Below, piece after piece: positions 18,214 to 26,252 of a DNA stretch of 63,082 nucleotides (the stretch's first letter is position 1; every line of letters starts with the position of its first letter). The translations under genes were made by a program, and so were the position numbers. The notes under the pieces were generated by a model. That model did not search any database. It was given only the letters and a program-made list of their open reading frames with translations, and was not told where the DNA came from. This DNA comes from an uncultured Desulfovibrio sp. GTDB lineage: Bacteria > Desulfobacterota > Desulfovibrionia > Desulfovibrionales > Desulfovibrionaceae. The stretch covers positions 1 to 63,082 of the forward strand of contig NZ_CALVHE010000004.1 in NCBI RefSeq assembly GCF_944327235.1. The letters are read 5' to 3'.

Positions 18214-19431
18214 ATGAAAATTGTTGTGCTTGGTAATCAGGCCCGTTCCGTGGCCAATTTCTGGAGCGTGCTCATGCGCCGTATGCGGGGAGCTGGGCAT
18301 GAGGTGATCTGCATGGTGCCGGCGGGGGACGTGGCCACGGAAGGCCGACTTGCCGCGCTGGGGGCCTGCCCGGCCGATGCGCCCGGTTTTCCGAAAGCCC
18401 CGGCCCTGCGCATCGTCAATTATCCGCTGGATCGCAAGGGCCTCAATCCCCTGTGGGATGCCGCCACCTTTGCCTCCCTCTACAAGACGTTCCTGCTGGA
18501 AAAGCCGGACATGCTCTTCGCCACGACCATCAAGCCGGTCATCTACGGTTGCATGGCCGCCAAGCTTGCCGGGGTGGAGCACATCTACGCCACCATCACC
18601 GGGCTGGGCTACGCCTTTGAGGCCGACAACCGCTTCAAGCGCTGCGTGAACAAGTTGAGCGTCTCCCTGTACCGCAACGCCCTGAAAAACGTGGAAGGCG
18701 TCTTTTTTCAGAACCGGGACGATCTGGCCATCTTCCGCGAGTCGGGCATCCTGGGGCCGCGGGCCCGCGTGCTCATGGCCCGCGGCACCGGCGTGGATAC
18801 GCTCCATTTTGCCGAAGCGCCCCTGCCGCCCCTGCCCGCTGACGACACGCCGCCTGAAGAGCGTCGCGTCGTTTTCCTCCTGGTCGCGCGCCTGCTCGAG
18901 GCCAAGGGCCTGCGGGAATACGCCGCGGCGGCCCGTCTGCTCAAGAGCAAGTATCCCGCTGCGGAGTTCCGCCTGCTCGGTCCGGCCGAGCAGGGCGTGG
19001 GCAGCGTGAGCGAACGCCTTGTCCGGCAGTGGGAGGAGCGTTGCGGCATCACCTATCTGGGGCAGGCCGCCGACGTGCGTCCCCATCTGGCCGAAGCGCA
19101 TGTGGTGGTGCTGCCGTCCTGGCGCGAAGGCACGCCCACGGCCATCATGGAAGGCATGAGCATGGGCCGTCCCGCCGTGGTGACCGATGTGCCCGGCTGT
19201 AGTGAAGTGGTGACCGACGGGGTCAATGGGCGGCTGTGCCGTCTGCGCGACGCGGCCTCCTTGGCCGAGAGCATGGAGCACTTCCTCCTGCATCCTCAGG
19301 ATATCGCCGCCATGGGACATAAGGGGCGTCAGCTGGCCTGTGAAGAGTTCGACGCCACCGTGGTCGCCCGCCGCATCCTCGACGACATGCGCGTGCCGCA
19401 GCCGTCCGTGCGTCTGGATGAGACCCGCTAA
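18214..19431 (+). CDS. GT4-family glycosyltransferase
   Basis: 405 residues. N-terminal half opens MKIVVLGNQARSVANFW; the C-terminal half has the GT-B donor site with LLVARLLEAKGL and EGTPTAIMEGMSMGRPAVVTD, the E-x7-E motif of retaining GT4 enzymes. Resembles PglA/CapM-type transferases that add an early sugar to a lipid-linked precursor. I prefer ATG 18214 (AGGGG 7 bases upstream) over the TTG two codons earlier. Only 11 bp before the sugar-phosphate transferase, so the two are co-transcribed. Exact sugar unknown. Confidence 0.85.
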   Translation: MKIVVLGNQARSVANFWSVLMRRMRGAGHEVICMVPAGDVATEGRLAALGACPADAPGFPKAPALRIVNYPLDRKGLNPLWDAATFASLYKTFLLEKPDMLFATTIKPVIYGCMAAKLAGVEHIYATITGLGYAFEADNRFKRCVNKLSVSLYRNALKNVEGVFFQNRDDLAIFRESGILGPRARVLMARGTGVDTLHFAEAPLPPLPADDTPPEERRVVFLLVARLLEAKGLREYAAAARLLKSKYPAAEFRLLGPAEQGVGSVSERLVRQWEERCGITYLGQAADVRPHLAEAHVVVLPSWREGTPTAIMEGMSMGRPAVVTDVPGCSEVVTDGVNGRLCRLRDAASLAESMEHFLLHPQDIAAMGHKGRQLACEEFDATVVARRILDDMRVPQPSVRLDETR

Positions 19432-19442
19432 AAGGAGTCATC

Positions 19443-20792
19443 ATGGTCAGTCGTTATCGCATGGCCTTGCTGCAATGCATGGACCTGCTCTGCATCCTCG
19501 TGGCGCTGGGCGTGGTCGGCGTGCTTGCCATCGACCCGGAGCTGAGCGTTTTTGACGACTACACCGGCGCATCCCTGTTCACCATCTTCTTCTACATGCT
19601 GTTCTTCTATATCCTTGACGCCTACAGCGTGGGCGTCGAGGATTTCCGGGACAGCGTGGTGCGGGTGCTTCTGGCGGGAGTGCTGGCCATCATTTCGTCC
19701 GCGACTTCGTCCTACGTCTTTGATCACTGGCGTTTCGACCGGCCGAGCACCGGATTGCTCTTCCTGCTGTCCATGTTGCTCTGTCTGGGCTGGCGTCTGT
19801 TCTATTACCGCAATACGGACAAGCTCACCTTCCAGATGCGGGTCCTGCTCGTGGGGGTGGACCGCGCGGGCAAGGTGCGTCAGCTCCTGGCCGAAGGGCT
19901 GCCCACGGCGCGCATCATCGGTTATGTGGGCGAGCCGGATATGGACCCGGACGCCGGTCCCTGTCTCGGGCGGCCCTATGAAGTGCTGGATGTCGCGCGC
20001 GAACGCCGGGCGACCACCATCCTTCTGCTGCCGGACGCCCCCATCGACGACGATATCGCGCACGATCTGCTGGAAGCCAAGCTGCGCGGGCGCATGGTGG
20101 TGGACATCCGCTCGTTCTACGAGCATGTGGTGCAGCGTCTGCCCATCTCGCAGATCAACGACGAGTGGCTGCTGCAGACAGAGGGCTTCTCGCTGAACAC
20201 CCGCGGTTCCCTGCGGCGTCTGAAACGAGCCTTCGACGTGCTGATCTCGCTGGTGCTGCTGGTGCCCGCCGCGCCGGTCATGGCGCTGACGGCGCTGCTG
20301 ATCCGGCTGGAGTCGCCCGGGCCTGTCATCTACCGGCAGGACCGCGTGGGCCTGCATGAACGGGAATTCACGGTCTACAAGTTCCGTTCCATGCGTGTGG
20401 ATGCGGAGAAGAACGGCGCGGTCTGGGCCAGTGCCAACGACAGCCGCGTCACCCGTGTGGGCAAGTTCATCCGCAAGGTGCGCATCGACGAGCTGCCGCA
20501 GATCTGGAACATCCTCAAGGGCGACATGAGCTTCATCGGGCCGCGTCCGGAGCGCATGGCCTTCGTGATCCAGCTCAAGGAGCATATCCCCTATTACAGC
20601 CTGCGGCATACGGTGAAGCCGGGCCTCACGGGCTGGGCGCAGGTCTGCTATCCCTACGGCGCTTCGGAAGAGGACTCGCGGCGCAAGCTGGAATACGACC
20701 TCTACTATGTCAAGAACATGTCCATCCTGCTGGACATCCACATCATCTTCAAGACCGTGGGGGTGGTGCTCTTTCCCAAGGGCGCCCGCTGA
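19443..20792 (+). CDS. Polyprenyl glycosylphosphotransferase (initiating sugar transferase)
   Basis: 449 residues, WbaP/EpsL-type. About four to five N-terminal membrane spans (residues 8-130), a CoA-binding-like middle domain, then the catalytic bacterial-sugar-transferase domain from KRAFDVLISLVLL: SPGPVIYRQDRVG, YKFRSMR, RIDELPQIWNILKGDMSFIGPRPER and PGLTGWAQV. It moves a sugar phosphate from a UDP-sugar to undecaprenyl phosphate at the inner membrane and so starts glycan assembly. AAGGAG lies before the ATG. The neighbouring WbpP-like epimerase may supply an N-acetyl-galactosamine type substrate. Confidence 0.92.
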   Translation: MVSRYRMALLQCMDLLCILVALGVVGVLAIDPELSVFDDYTGASLFTIFFYMLFFYILDAYSVGVEDFRDSVVRVLLAGVLAIISSATSSYVFDHWRFDRPSTGLLFLLSMLLCLGWRLFYYRNTDKLTFQMRVLLVGVDRAGKVRQLLAEGLPTARIIGYVGEPDMDPDAGPCLGRPYEVLDVARERRATTILLLPDAPIDDDIAHDLLEAKLRGRMVVDIRSFYEHVVQRLPISQINDEWLLQTEGFSLNTRGSLRRLKRAFDVLISLVLLVPAAPVMALTALLIRLESPGPVIYRQDRVGLHEREFTVYKFRSMRVDAEKNGAVWASANDSRVTRVGKFIRKVRIDELPQIWNILKGDMSFIGPRPERMAFVIQLKEHIPYYSLRHTVKPGLTGWAQVCYPYGASEEDSRRKLEYDLYYVKNMSILLDIHIIFKTVGVVLFPKGAR

Positions 20793-20804
20793 TCCCCGCC
20801 GTGT

Positions 20805-20835
20805 GCCCGCCTCCCACCGGAGGCGGGCGCTTTTT
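20805..20835 (+). terminator. Intrinsic terminator of the glycan operon
   Basis: GCCCGCCTCC and GGAGGCGGGC form a perfect 10-bp stem with a 4-base loop, followed by GC and five T's. It lies 13 bases after the stop codon. Confidence 0.9.
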
Positions 20836-20914
20836 CTCCCATGCCCTCCGCCGCGGCCATGCCGGGCAGGCTGAGGGCTTTTGATGCGGCAGTCGTCTGC
20901 CGCGTACATGTCGC

Positions 20915-21057
20915 AAGAGCGTTTTGTCCCTGGAAAGGGCAGAGCGTGAGGCGGCACAGCGCCGTTCGGCCCGACGTGAGCGGGATGACCGCGTTTTTCC
21001 GCGAAACGACAGGCCGCATGATTTGGGACGCGAAGCGTTCCAAACTGAAAATGCTCA
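20915..21057 (+). repeat. R1 MITE-like repeat, copy D
   Basis: Left tip AAGAGCGTTTTGTCC, right tip CTGAAAATGCTCAA. The internal GACGCGAAGCGTTC hairpin is kept. It ends next to the AAGGA ribosome site of murI, so any promoter for murI lies in or before the element. Confidence 0.8.
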
Positions 21058-21067
21058 AGGACAGAAC

Positions 21068-21931
21068 ATGGCATCGCATCTCACCGCGGCGACAGACACC
21101 TCGACAGCGTCCCAGCCCATCGGGCTTTTTGATTCCGGCATCGGCGGGCTGACCGTCCTGAAGGCCATCAGCACGCGCCTGCCGCGGGAGGACCTGCTCT
21201 ATCTCGGGGATACGGCGCGTCTGCCCTACGGCACCAAGAGCCGGGAAACCATCATCCGCTATACCCTCAAGGCCGCGCAGAAGCTCGTGGACTGCGGGGT
21301 CAAGATGCTGGTGGTGGCCTGCAATACGGCCACAAGCGCCGCGCTGCCGACGTTGCGCGAACATTTTGCCCCGCTGCCGGTGCTGGGCGTCGTCGAGCCT
21401 GGCGCACGGGCCGCCGTGGCCGCGACCCGCAACCGGCATATCGCCGTCATCGGGACGGAGGCCACCATCGCGGACGGCGCGTACCAGAAGGCCATAACGC
21501 GCCTGTTGCCCCATGCGACGGTACTGGGCCGCCCCTGCACGCTCTTTGTCTCGCTGGCCGAAGAGGGCTGGCTGACCGGCCCGGTGGCAGAGGGCACGGC
21601 CCACCGCTATTTGGACGATCTTTTCCAGCCGCTCGTGACCGCGCCCCGGCCGGATACGCTCGTGCTGGGCTGCACGCATTTCCCTCTGTTTGCCGACGTG
21701 CTGCAGCGTGTGGTCGGGGAAACGGTGCACATCGTGGATTCGGCGGCCACCACGGCCGAGGCGGTCGAAAACGAACTGCTCCGACTGGATCTGGCCCGTC
21801 AGGCGGTCCCCGACGTGCGGGGCGAACGACGGTTCATGACCACGGACAACCGCAACCGCTTCGTGCGGACGGCCAGCATCTTTCTGGGCCAGCCGCTGCA
21901 TCATGCGGAAGTGGAGCTCGTCAATCTGTAG
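21068..21931 (+). CDS. murI: Glutamate racemase MurI
   Basis: 287 residues. Converts L- to D-glutamate for peptidoglycan. IGLFDSGIGGLTVL at the start, VVACNTATSAALPTLRE with the first catalytic Cys and VLGCTHFPLF with the second are all present; DTARLPYGTKS is the substrate loop. ATG 21068 has AAGGA 8 bases upstream; the frame runs open through repeat R1 copy D but that part is not coding. Its TAG stop is the first three bases of repeat R1 copy E. Confidence 0.95.
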   Translation: MASHLTAATDTSTASQPIGLFDSGIGGLTVLKAISTRLPREDLLYLGDTARLPYGTKSRETIIRYTLKAAQKLVDCGVKMLVVACNTATSAALPTLREHFAPLPVLGVVEPGARAAVAATRNRHIAVIGTEATIADGAYQKAITRLLPHATVLGRPCTLFVSLAEEGWLTGPVAEGTAHRYLDDLFQPLVTAPRPDTLVLGCTHFPLFADVLQRVVGETVHIVDSAATTAEAVENELLRLDLARQAVPDVRGERRFMTTDNRNRFVRTASIFLGQPLHHAEVELVNL

Positions 21932-22074
21932 AGCATTTTGCCTTTGAAAAAGGCAAAACGCGAGGCGGCGGCGCAGTGCCCGGCCGAAACCAAGCGGAAA
22001 AGCCGCGTTTTTTCCGCGAAACGACAGACCGTATGGTTTGAAACGCGAAGCGCTTCAAACTGAAAACGCCTCTA
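21929..22074 (+). repeat. R1 MITE-like repeat, copy E
   Basis: 146 bp, a near-complete copy. Starts TAGAGCATTTTGCC and ends AAAACGCCTCTA. Left hairpin GCCTTT/AAAGGC; right hairpin GTTTGAAACGC/GCGCTTCAAAC. The TAG at its left edge is the murI stop codon. Confidence 0.85.
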
Positions 22075-22346
22075 GACATGGGCAACCCTCCGCCGCTGCC
22101 GGGAGTTTTTCGCGGCGCGCGGGGCGACGACAGGAAAGGCGGCACCGGACATGGCACACCGGAGGGGGCTGTCTCCGTTTTGCTGTCCAACGCGCCGGGT
22201 CGCACGCGCTATGGAGCCTCTTTTCTGCAACAAGTGCCGGATGATGCGGCCTTTTTGGGTTGACAGGCAGGGGAAGGCTTACTTACAACAACACAGTTCG
22301 ACATCAAGGGGACATGCCCCAAATCCCTCTTTGGAGAGTATCTATC
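22075..22346 (+). other. Long leader between repeat R1 copy E and hup
   Basis: 272 bp without a convincing gene. It contains the candidate hup promoter at 22260-22288. A 69-codon frame (22151-22360) overlaps the hup start and is rejected. Confidence 0.5.
22260..22288 (+). promoter_or_regulatory. Candidate promoter of hup
   Basis: A perfect -35 box TTGACA (22260-22265) is followed after 17 bases by TTACAA, a poor -10 box. The leader to the HU start would be about 55 bases. Confidence 0.4.
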
Positions 22347-22622
22347 ATGACGAAAGCTGAGCTTGTTGAAAAAGTGTATGCCAAGGCTGGGCTGCCCACC
22401 AAGGCCAAGGCCGAAGAAGCTCTGGATGCGGTCATTGCCTCGCTGCGCGAAGCTCTTGCTGCCGGCGAATCCGTGACCTTTACCGGTTTCGGCAGCTTCA
22501 AGGTCGTGGAGCGCGCCGCTCGCAAGGGTCGCAATCCGCGTTCCGGTGACGAGATCACCATCCCCGCCGGCAAGGTGGCCAAATTCACGCCCGGCAAGGG
22601 GCTCAAGGACGCCATCAAGTAA
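22347..22622 (+). CDS. hup: HU-family DNA-binding protein
   Basis: 91 residues. Nucleoid protein that binds and bends DNA as a dimer. MTKAELVEKVYAKAGLPTKAKAEEAL, the beta-arm start VTFTGFGSFKVVERAARKGRNPRSGDEI and the end AKFTPGKGLKDAIK are standard HU. TTGGAGAG precedes ATG 22347; the open frame upstream is leader. A short terminator follows. Confidence 0.95.
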   Translation: MTKAELVEKVYAKAGLPTKAKAEEALDAVIASLREALAAGESVTFTGFGSFKVVERAARKGRNPRSGDEITIPAGKVAKFTPGKGLKDAIK

Positions 22623-22643
22623 ATTTCGCACGCGGGCAGAAAC

Positions 22644-22674
22644 GGCGTCCGTCTGGTCGGCAGGCGCCTTTTTT
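22644..22674 (+). terminator. Probable terminator of hup
   Basis: GGCG (22644-22647) pairs with CGCC (22665-22668), with CCG/CGG inside, followed by six T's. The stem is imperfect, but its place between hup and tRNA-Ser fits. Confidence 0.5.
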
Positions 22675-22686
22675 GTCCTTTTTTCT

Positions 22687-22776
22687 GGAGGGGTGGCAGA
22701 GCGGTTTAATGCGGCGGTCTTGAAAACCGTTGAAGGTTCGCGCCTTCCGGGGGTTCAAATCCCTCCCCCTCCGCCA
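22687..22776 (+). tRNA. tRNA-Ser(UGA)
   Basis: 90 bases with encoded CCA. Acceptor GGAGGGG pairs with CCCCTCC, the discriminator is G, the anticodon loop reads CTTGAAA (anticodon TGA), there is a long class II variable arm, and GGTTCAAATCC forms the T loop. Confidence 0.95.
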
Positions 22777-22804
22777 AGTCCACATTCGCAACGCTGCGCA
22801 GATG

Positions 22805-22836
22805 TCCGCAAGGCAGACAGCCATGCGGATTTTTTT
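22805..22836 (+). terminator. Intrinsic terminator of tRNA-Ser
   Basis: TCCGCA-A-GGC pairs with GCC-A-TGCGGA around AGACA and is followed by seven T's, 28 bases after the tRNA. Confidence 0.85.
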
Positions 22837-22884
22837 GTGCCCTGTGCCCAGCGATAGCTGCGGCAGTTGGCGACATCCGGGAAA

Positions 22885-22991
22885 CGAGCAGCGCCGCCCG
22901 CCCATCCTGAGCGGGATGGCCGCGTTTTTTTCGCGAAACGCCAAGTCGTATGGTTTGGAACGCGAAGCATCCCAAAGAGAAAAATGCTCCA
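22885..22991 (+). repeat. R1 MITE-like repeat, copy F (left end lost)
   Basis: Begins within the element at CGAGCAGCGCCGCCCGCCC and continues through the CGCGAAACGCCAAGTCG block to the right tip AAAAATGCTCCA. The left hairpin is absent or unrecognisable. Confidence 0.7.
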
Positions 22992-22997
22992 ATGATG

Positions 22998-23047
22998 CTG
23001 CCCGCGTCCTGAGGACGGCATGTCGTCTTTCCTCAGGGCGCGGGCAG
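22998..23047 (-). terminator. Probable hairpin terminator of the chemoreceptor gene
   Basis: CTGCCCGCG-T-CCTGAGGA pairs with TCCTCAGG-G-CGCGGGCAG, a stem of about 17 bp with one mismatch. On the minus strand it follows the gene's stop by about 40 bases; the T-run comes about a dozen bases later, inside R1 copy F. Confidence 0.5.
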
Positions 23048-23084
23048 TCCAGATACGCTATGCGCGATGCGGGGCCGTTGCGTC

Positions 23085-25175
23085 TTATGCGTTCTTCATT
23101 TTCTCTATCAGCGCATTGAGCTTGCGGGCCTCGTCCGCCATAGCGTTGACGGACTGGGCGGCCTGCTCCATGGCCGCGGCATTCTGTCCGGCCACCAGAT
23201 TGATGTCCGCGATGGAACGATTGATCTCTTCGCTGGTGGCGGACTGCTGTTCGCTGGCGGCGGCTATGGCCCGCACCTGATCCGCGGCGCTCTCGGCCAG
23301 ATGGACGATCTCCTGCAGGGCGTCTCCCGAACGTCCGGCAAGGTCCGTGGCGGCGTTGACGCCCTCCACCGAGACATCCACCTGTCGGATGGATTTGTCC
23401 GTGCTCTTCTGGATGGCGTTGATGGCGTTGCCCACTTCCGAGGTGGAGGCCATGGTCTTTTCCGCCAGCTTGCGCACCTCGTCGGCCACCACGGCAAAGC
23501 CGCGTCCGGCCTCACCGGCGCGGGCGGCCTCGATGGCGGCATTGAGGGCGAGCAGATTGGTCTGGTCAGCGATATCGGAGATCACGCTCATGATCTGCGT
23601 GATGGCAGCGGCGTTGTTGCCGAGGTTGGACATGTCCTCCTTGAGCGTCAGGGACATGTCCCGCAGCGACTGGATGCTGCGTACGACCTCGCTCACGATC
23701 CTGGCCCCTTCCTCGGCCTTGTGGCGCATGTTTTCCGACACTTCGGCGGCGCTGCCCGCGTTGCGGGCCACTTCCAGCACGGTGGCGTTCATCTCGTTCA
23801 TGGCCGTGGCCGTCTCCGACGCCCGATCCGCCTGATGATGTGCGCCGGACGCGGACTGCGCGACCTGCCGCGAAAGCTCGTCCGCCGCCGAATTGATGAC
23901 GCTGGTGGAGGCTTCCAGATGCTGCGCGGCCTCCATCATGCCCTCACGCCGGGCGTTCTCGGCCTTGTTGCGCGCTTCTTCCGCCTTGCGCGTGGCCTCC
24001 TCGGCCAGCGCGGTGTGGCGCTGGGCATCCTCGGTCTTTTGCTTGGCCTCGTCGATGAGGCGTCCCAGAGAGCTGATCATGCTGGCCAGGCTGTCGTGCA
24101 GCTGCAGCAGTTCCCCAAAGAAGTGGCAGCCCTCCACCCGGGCGTCCAGATTGCCCCCGGCGACCTCTCCGGCATTGCGCACCAGCGCATTGAGCGGGCG
24201 CACGATGGAGCGCACGATGAGCAGGGCGACGCCCAGCATGAGCAGGGCGACCACGACGGCGATGAGGCTCACATGCTGCATGGCCGTATTGCTGCGCTCG
24301 TTGATCTCCCGCACCGACTGCATGGCCACCGCCTTCCAGCCGGACTGGGTGGTGAGGATGTTGGCTACGTAGGCCTGTCCTTTCGCCTCCACGTCCACGA
24401 CGCCGTTGGGCACCTTCATGATGGCTTCGAGCGCGGGGGTGTTGACGTCCTTGCCGATGACCTTGCCGACCATCTCTTCTTCCAGCGGATTGCAGATGAT
24501 GCGGCCGGAGTCCTCGATGATGAGGAAGAAGCCGGTTTTGCCGAAGTTCATTTCCGCTACCCGGCGGGAAAGCTCCGCAAGGGAGATGTCGATGCCGACG
24601 ACGCCGGTGAGGTTGCCCCGGGCATCCTGCAACTTGTGTGTGACGGCCACCACCATCTCGCCGGTAACGGAGAAATACGCCGGAGCCAGGCCGGACTTGT
24701 CCGGGGAGGCAGCCCGGCGGCGATACCATTCCTTGGTGCTGAGGTCGTGGTGGGCGGGGATCTTCATGTCGTCGCAGCTGCTGGCGTAGCTGCCGTCGGC
24801 ATAGCCCACATAGATCTCAAGGTAGTCGGGGTTGGCGCGTCCCACGCGCAGGAGGGTCTCGGTGAGCGCCTGCGCCTCGGGGGAGAGGTCGCTCTGCCGG
24901 TAGCGGCTTTCCTGCGGATTGTCCACAAAATGCGGGAAGATGTCTTTGGCCTCGGCCAGTCCCGGCAGTTCGGCCACCATCTGGGCATTGTGCCGCGCCG
25001 CATTGACGAAACTGCTGATGTTCTCGTCCATGAGCCGCAGTTGCTGTCCGGATGCGGTGAGGAAGTAGCCGCGGGCATCCTCGCGCATCTGCCAGCCGGC
25101 ATAGCCGATGACGCAGGCGGCGACAATGGCTATGCTGCACAGAAAGCCGAGGGTGATACGAAGTTTGATGGTCAT
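23085..25175 (-). CDS. Methyl-accepting chemotaxis protein with dCache sensor
   Basis: 696 residues. Span 1 (residues 8-25), a periplasmic double-Cache-like region (about 35-275; [43 protein letters not shown]), span 2 ([20 protein letters not shown]), HAMP ([20 protein letters not shown]), then the signalling domain. Its tip [41 protein letters not shown] is the CheA/CheW-binding hairpin. No C-terminal CheR-binding pentapeptide is seen. A consensus sigma-28 promoter at 25258-25284 puts it in the flagellar regulon. Double-Cache domains often bind amino acids or organic acids, but the ligand is unknown. Confidence 0.93.
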   Translation of the reverse strand: MTIKLRITLGFLCSIAIVAACVIGYAGWQMREDARGYFLTASGQQLRLMDENISSFVNAARHNAQMVAELPGLAEAKDIFPHFVDNPQESRYRQSDLSPEAQALTETLLRVGRANPDYLEIYVGYADGSYASSCDDMKIPAHHDLSTKEWYRRRAASPDKSGLAPAYFSVTGEMVVAVTHKLQDARGNLTGVVGIDISLAELSRRVAEMNFGKTGFFLIIEDSGRIICNPLEEEMVGKVIGKDVNTPALEAIMKVPNGVVDVEAKGQAYVANILTTQSGWKAVAMQSVREINERSNTAMQHVSLIAVVVALLMLGVALLIVRSIVRPLNALVRNAGEVAGGNLDARVEGCHFFGELLQLHDSLASMISSLGRLIDEAKQKTEDAQRHTALAEEATRKAEEARNKAENARREGMMEAAQHLEASTSVINSAADELSRQVAQSASGAHHQADRASETATAMNEMNATVLEVARNAGSAAEVSENMRHKAEEGARIVSEVVRSIQSLRDMSLTLKEDMSNLGNNAAAITQIMSVISDIADQTNLLALNAAIEAARAGEAGRGFAVVADEVRKLAEKTMASTSEVGNAINAIQKSTDKSIRQVDVSVEGVNAATDLAGRSGDALQEIVHLAESAADQVRAIAAASEQQSATSEEINRSIADINLVAGQNAAAMEQAAQSVNAMADEARKLNALIEKMKNA

Positions 25176-25257
25176 ATTGCTTCATCCCCCAGAAAAAGAC
25201 CTGCTTCCCCTCCGTCAGACCTTATGGGCGGCCCGTCATCAGGAAAGACCTCGTGCA

Positions 25258-25284
25258 TTATCGGCTTTCTGAAAATAACCTTTA
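25258..25284 (-). promoter_or_regulatory. Sigma-28 (FliA) promoter of the chemoreceptor gene
   Basis: On the minus strand TAAA (25281-25284), 15 bases, GCCGATAA (25258-25265): a full match to TAAA-N15-GCCGATAA. About 80 bases before the ATG. The rest of 25176-25530 holds only the hcp 3' hairpin. Confidence 0.85.
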
Positions 25285-25427
25285 GGTATTAAGGCCTGGC
25301 GGCATGACTGACGTCCACGGGGGAAGAGGGAAAAACGCCACTGCCATACAGGAAGAGCGGCGGGGCAGGCTCGTTGCCCGACAAGCCCCCTTGCGCTATG
25401 CCGCCGCAACGGCGACGAGATACACGA

Positions 25428-25460
25428 ACGGCCCGATGACACAGGCGTTCATCGGGCCGT
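25428..25460 (-). terminator. Perfect hairpin downstream of hcp
   Basis: ACGGCCCGATGA pairs with TCATCGGGCCGT (12 bp) around a 9-base loop, 70 bases after the hcp stop. There is no clear T-run, so it may be a 3'-protecting stem or a weak terminator. Confidence 0.5.
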
Positions 25461-25530
25461 CATGGCGTGATGTGGTAAAGGCGACGCATCGTTTCAGGAC
25501 GGCCGGATTGCTCCGGCGTGCCCGGCGGCG

Positions 25531-26010
25531 CTACTTCTTCCAGTCGTCCACGTATTCGATATTGCCGTCGTTATAGGTCCAAGTGATCTTGGAGTAGGTG
25601 AAGGAGACGCTTTCCATGTCGTGATAGGGCTTGTTTTCCGCCAGAAAGGTCAGCGGGGTCTCCTTTTTCATGCTCACCACGATGGCTTCTTCCATCTTGA
25701 TGGTGAAATATTTTTCTTCGGTCCCGTCAGCGGCGATGCGGTAATGGTCGATGGTGACCGTGCACTGTTCGCCCGTGCAGCAGGCCTTGTACAGCTTGGG
25801 GCTCGCCTGATCGAGATGCTTGGTGATGGTCAGCGGATGGTGGATGCGCTGGCCCGTCGGCAGGCCGGTGTGCGTATCCTTGGGGATCTCCACCAGATGC
25901 TCGACGGCATAGACCAGGATCTTGTCCTTCTTGTCGCCGCCCTGCTGGCAATCGCCCTTGATCTCACCCTGAGACTTGCCTTCGACCTTCATGTATGCCG
26001 TCAGTGCCAT
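25531..26010 (-). CDS. hcp: Type VI secretion tube protein Hcp (TssD)
   Basis: 159 residues. Hexameric ring protein that stacks into the T6SS inner tube and is exported. MALTAYMKVEGKSQGEIKGDCQQ, HHPLTITKHLDQASPKLYKACCTGE and the end TYSKITWTYNDGNIEYVDDWKK follow the Hcp fold. No signal peptide, as expected. AGCGAGGTAA lies before the ATG. It is last in the cluster and separated from tssC by R1 copy G, so it could be transcribed on its own as well. Confidence 0.95.
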   Translation of the reverse strand: MALTAYMKVEGKSQGEIKGDCQQGGDKKDKILVYAVEHLVEIPKDTHTGLPTGQRIHHPLTITKHLDQASPKLYKACCTGEQCTVTIDHYRIAADGTEEKYFTIKMEEAIVVSMKKETPLTFLAENKPYHDMESVSFTYSKITWTYNDGNIEYVDDWKK

Positions 26011-26105
26011 AGATTACCTCGCTTTTTTTGGACGCGTGGGCGTCTCGTTGCAAAGTCTGCCCATCCGCACGGGCCGAAGCCGCCGGGCGGGCATGGTCTC
26101 GTTTG

Positions 26106-26252
26106 TAGAGGGTTTTCCGTTTGAAACGTTTCGCGTCCCCAATCATACGGTCTGCCGTTTCGCGGAGAAACGCCGTCATTCCGCTTGCTTTGGGCCGGAC
26201 GGCGCTATGTCGCCGCCTCGCGTCATGCCGTCTCCAACGGCAAGACGCCCTA
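26106..26252 (-). repeat. R1 MITE-like repeat, copy G
   Basis: 147 bp, near-complete, reverse orientation. Plus-strand left tip TAGAGGGTTTTCC, right tip AAGACGCCCTA. On the minus strand its first three bases are the TAG stop of tssC. Lies between tssC and hcp. Confidence 0.85.

Noticed and set aside
20886..20903. Perfect 7-bp hairpin GCGGCAG/CTGCCGC before R1 copy D
   Set aside because: Short, with no T-run and no matching copies elsewhere; likely chance in GC-rich DNA.
22151..22360. 69-codon frame with a CNKC motif before hup
   Set aside because: Overlaps the hup ribosome site and start codon, has no ribosome site of its own and shares no known zinc-binding pattern beyond one CxxC.
26048..26070. 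Sigma-54-like site before hcp (minus strand GGGCAGACTTTGCA)
   Set aside because: The GG and GC elements are 8 or 9 bases apart, not the 10 that sigma-54 needs; no enhancer-binding protein gene is nearby.
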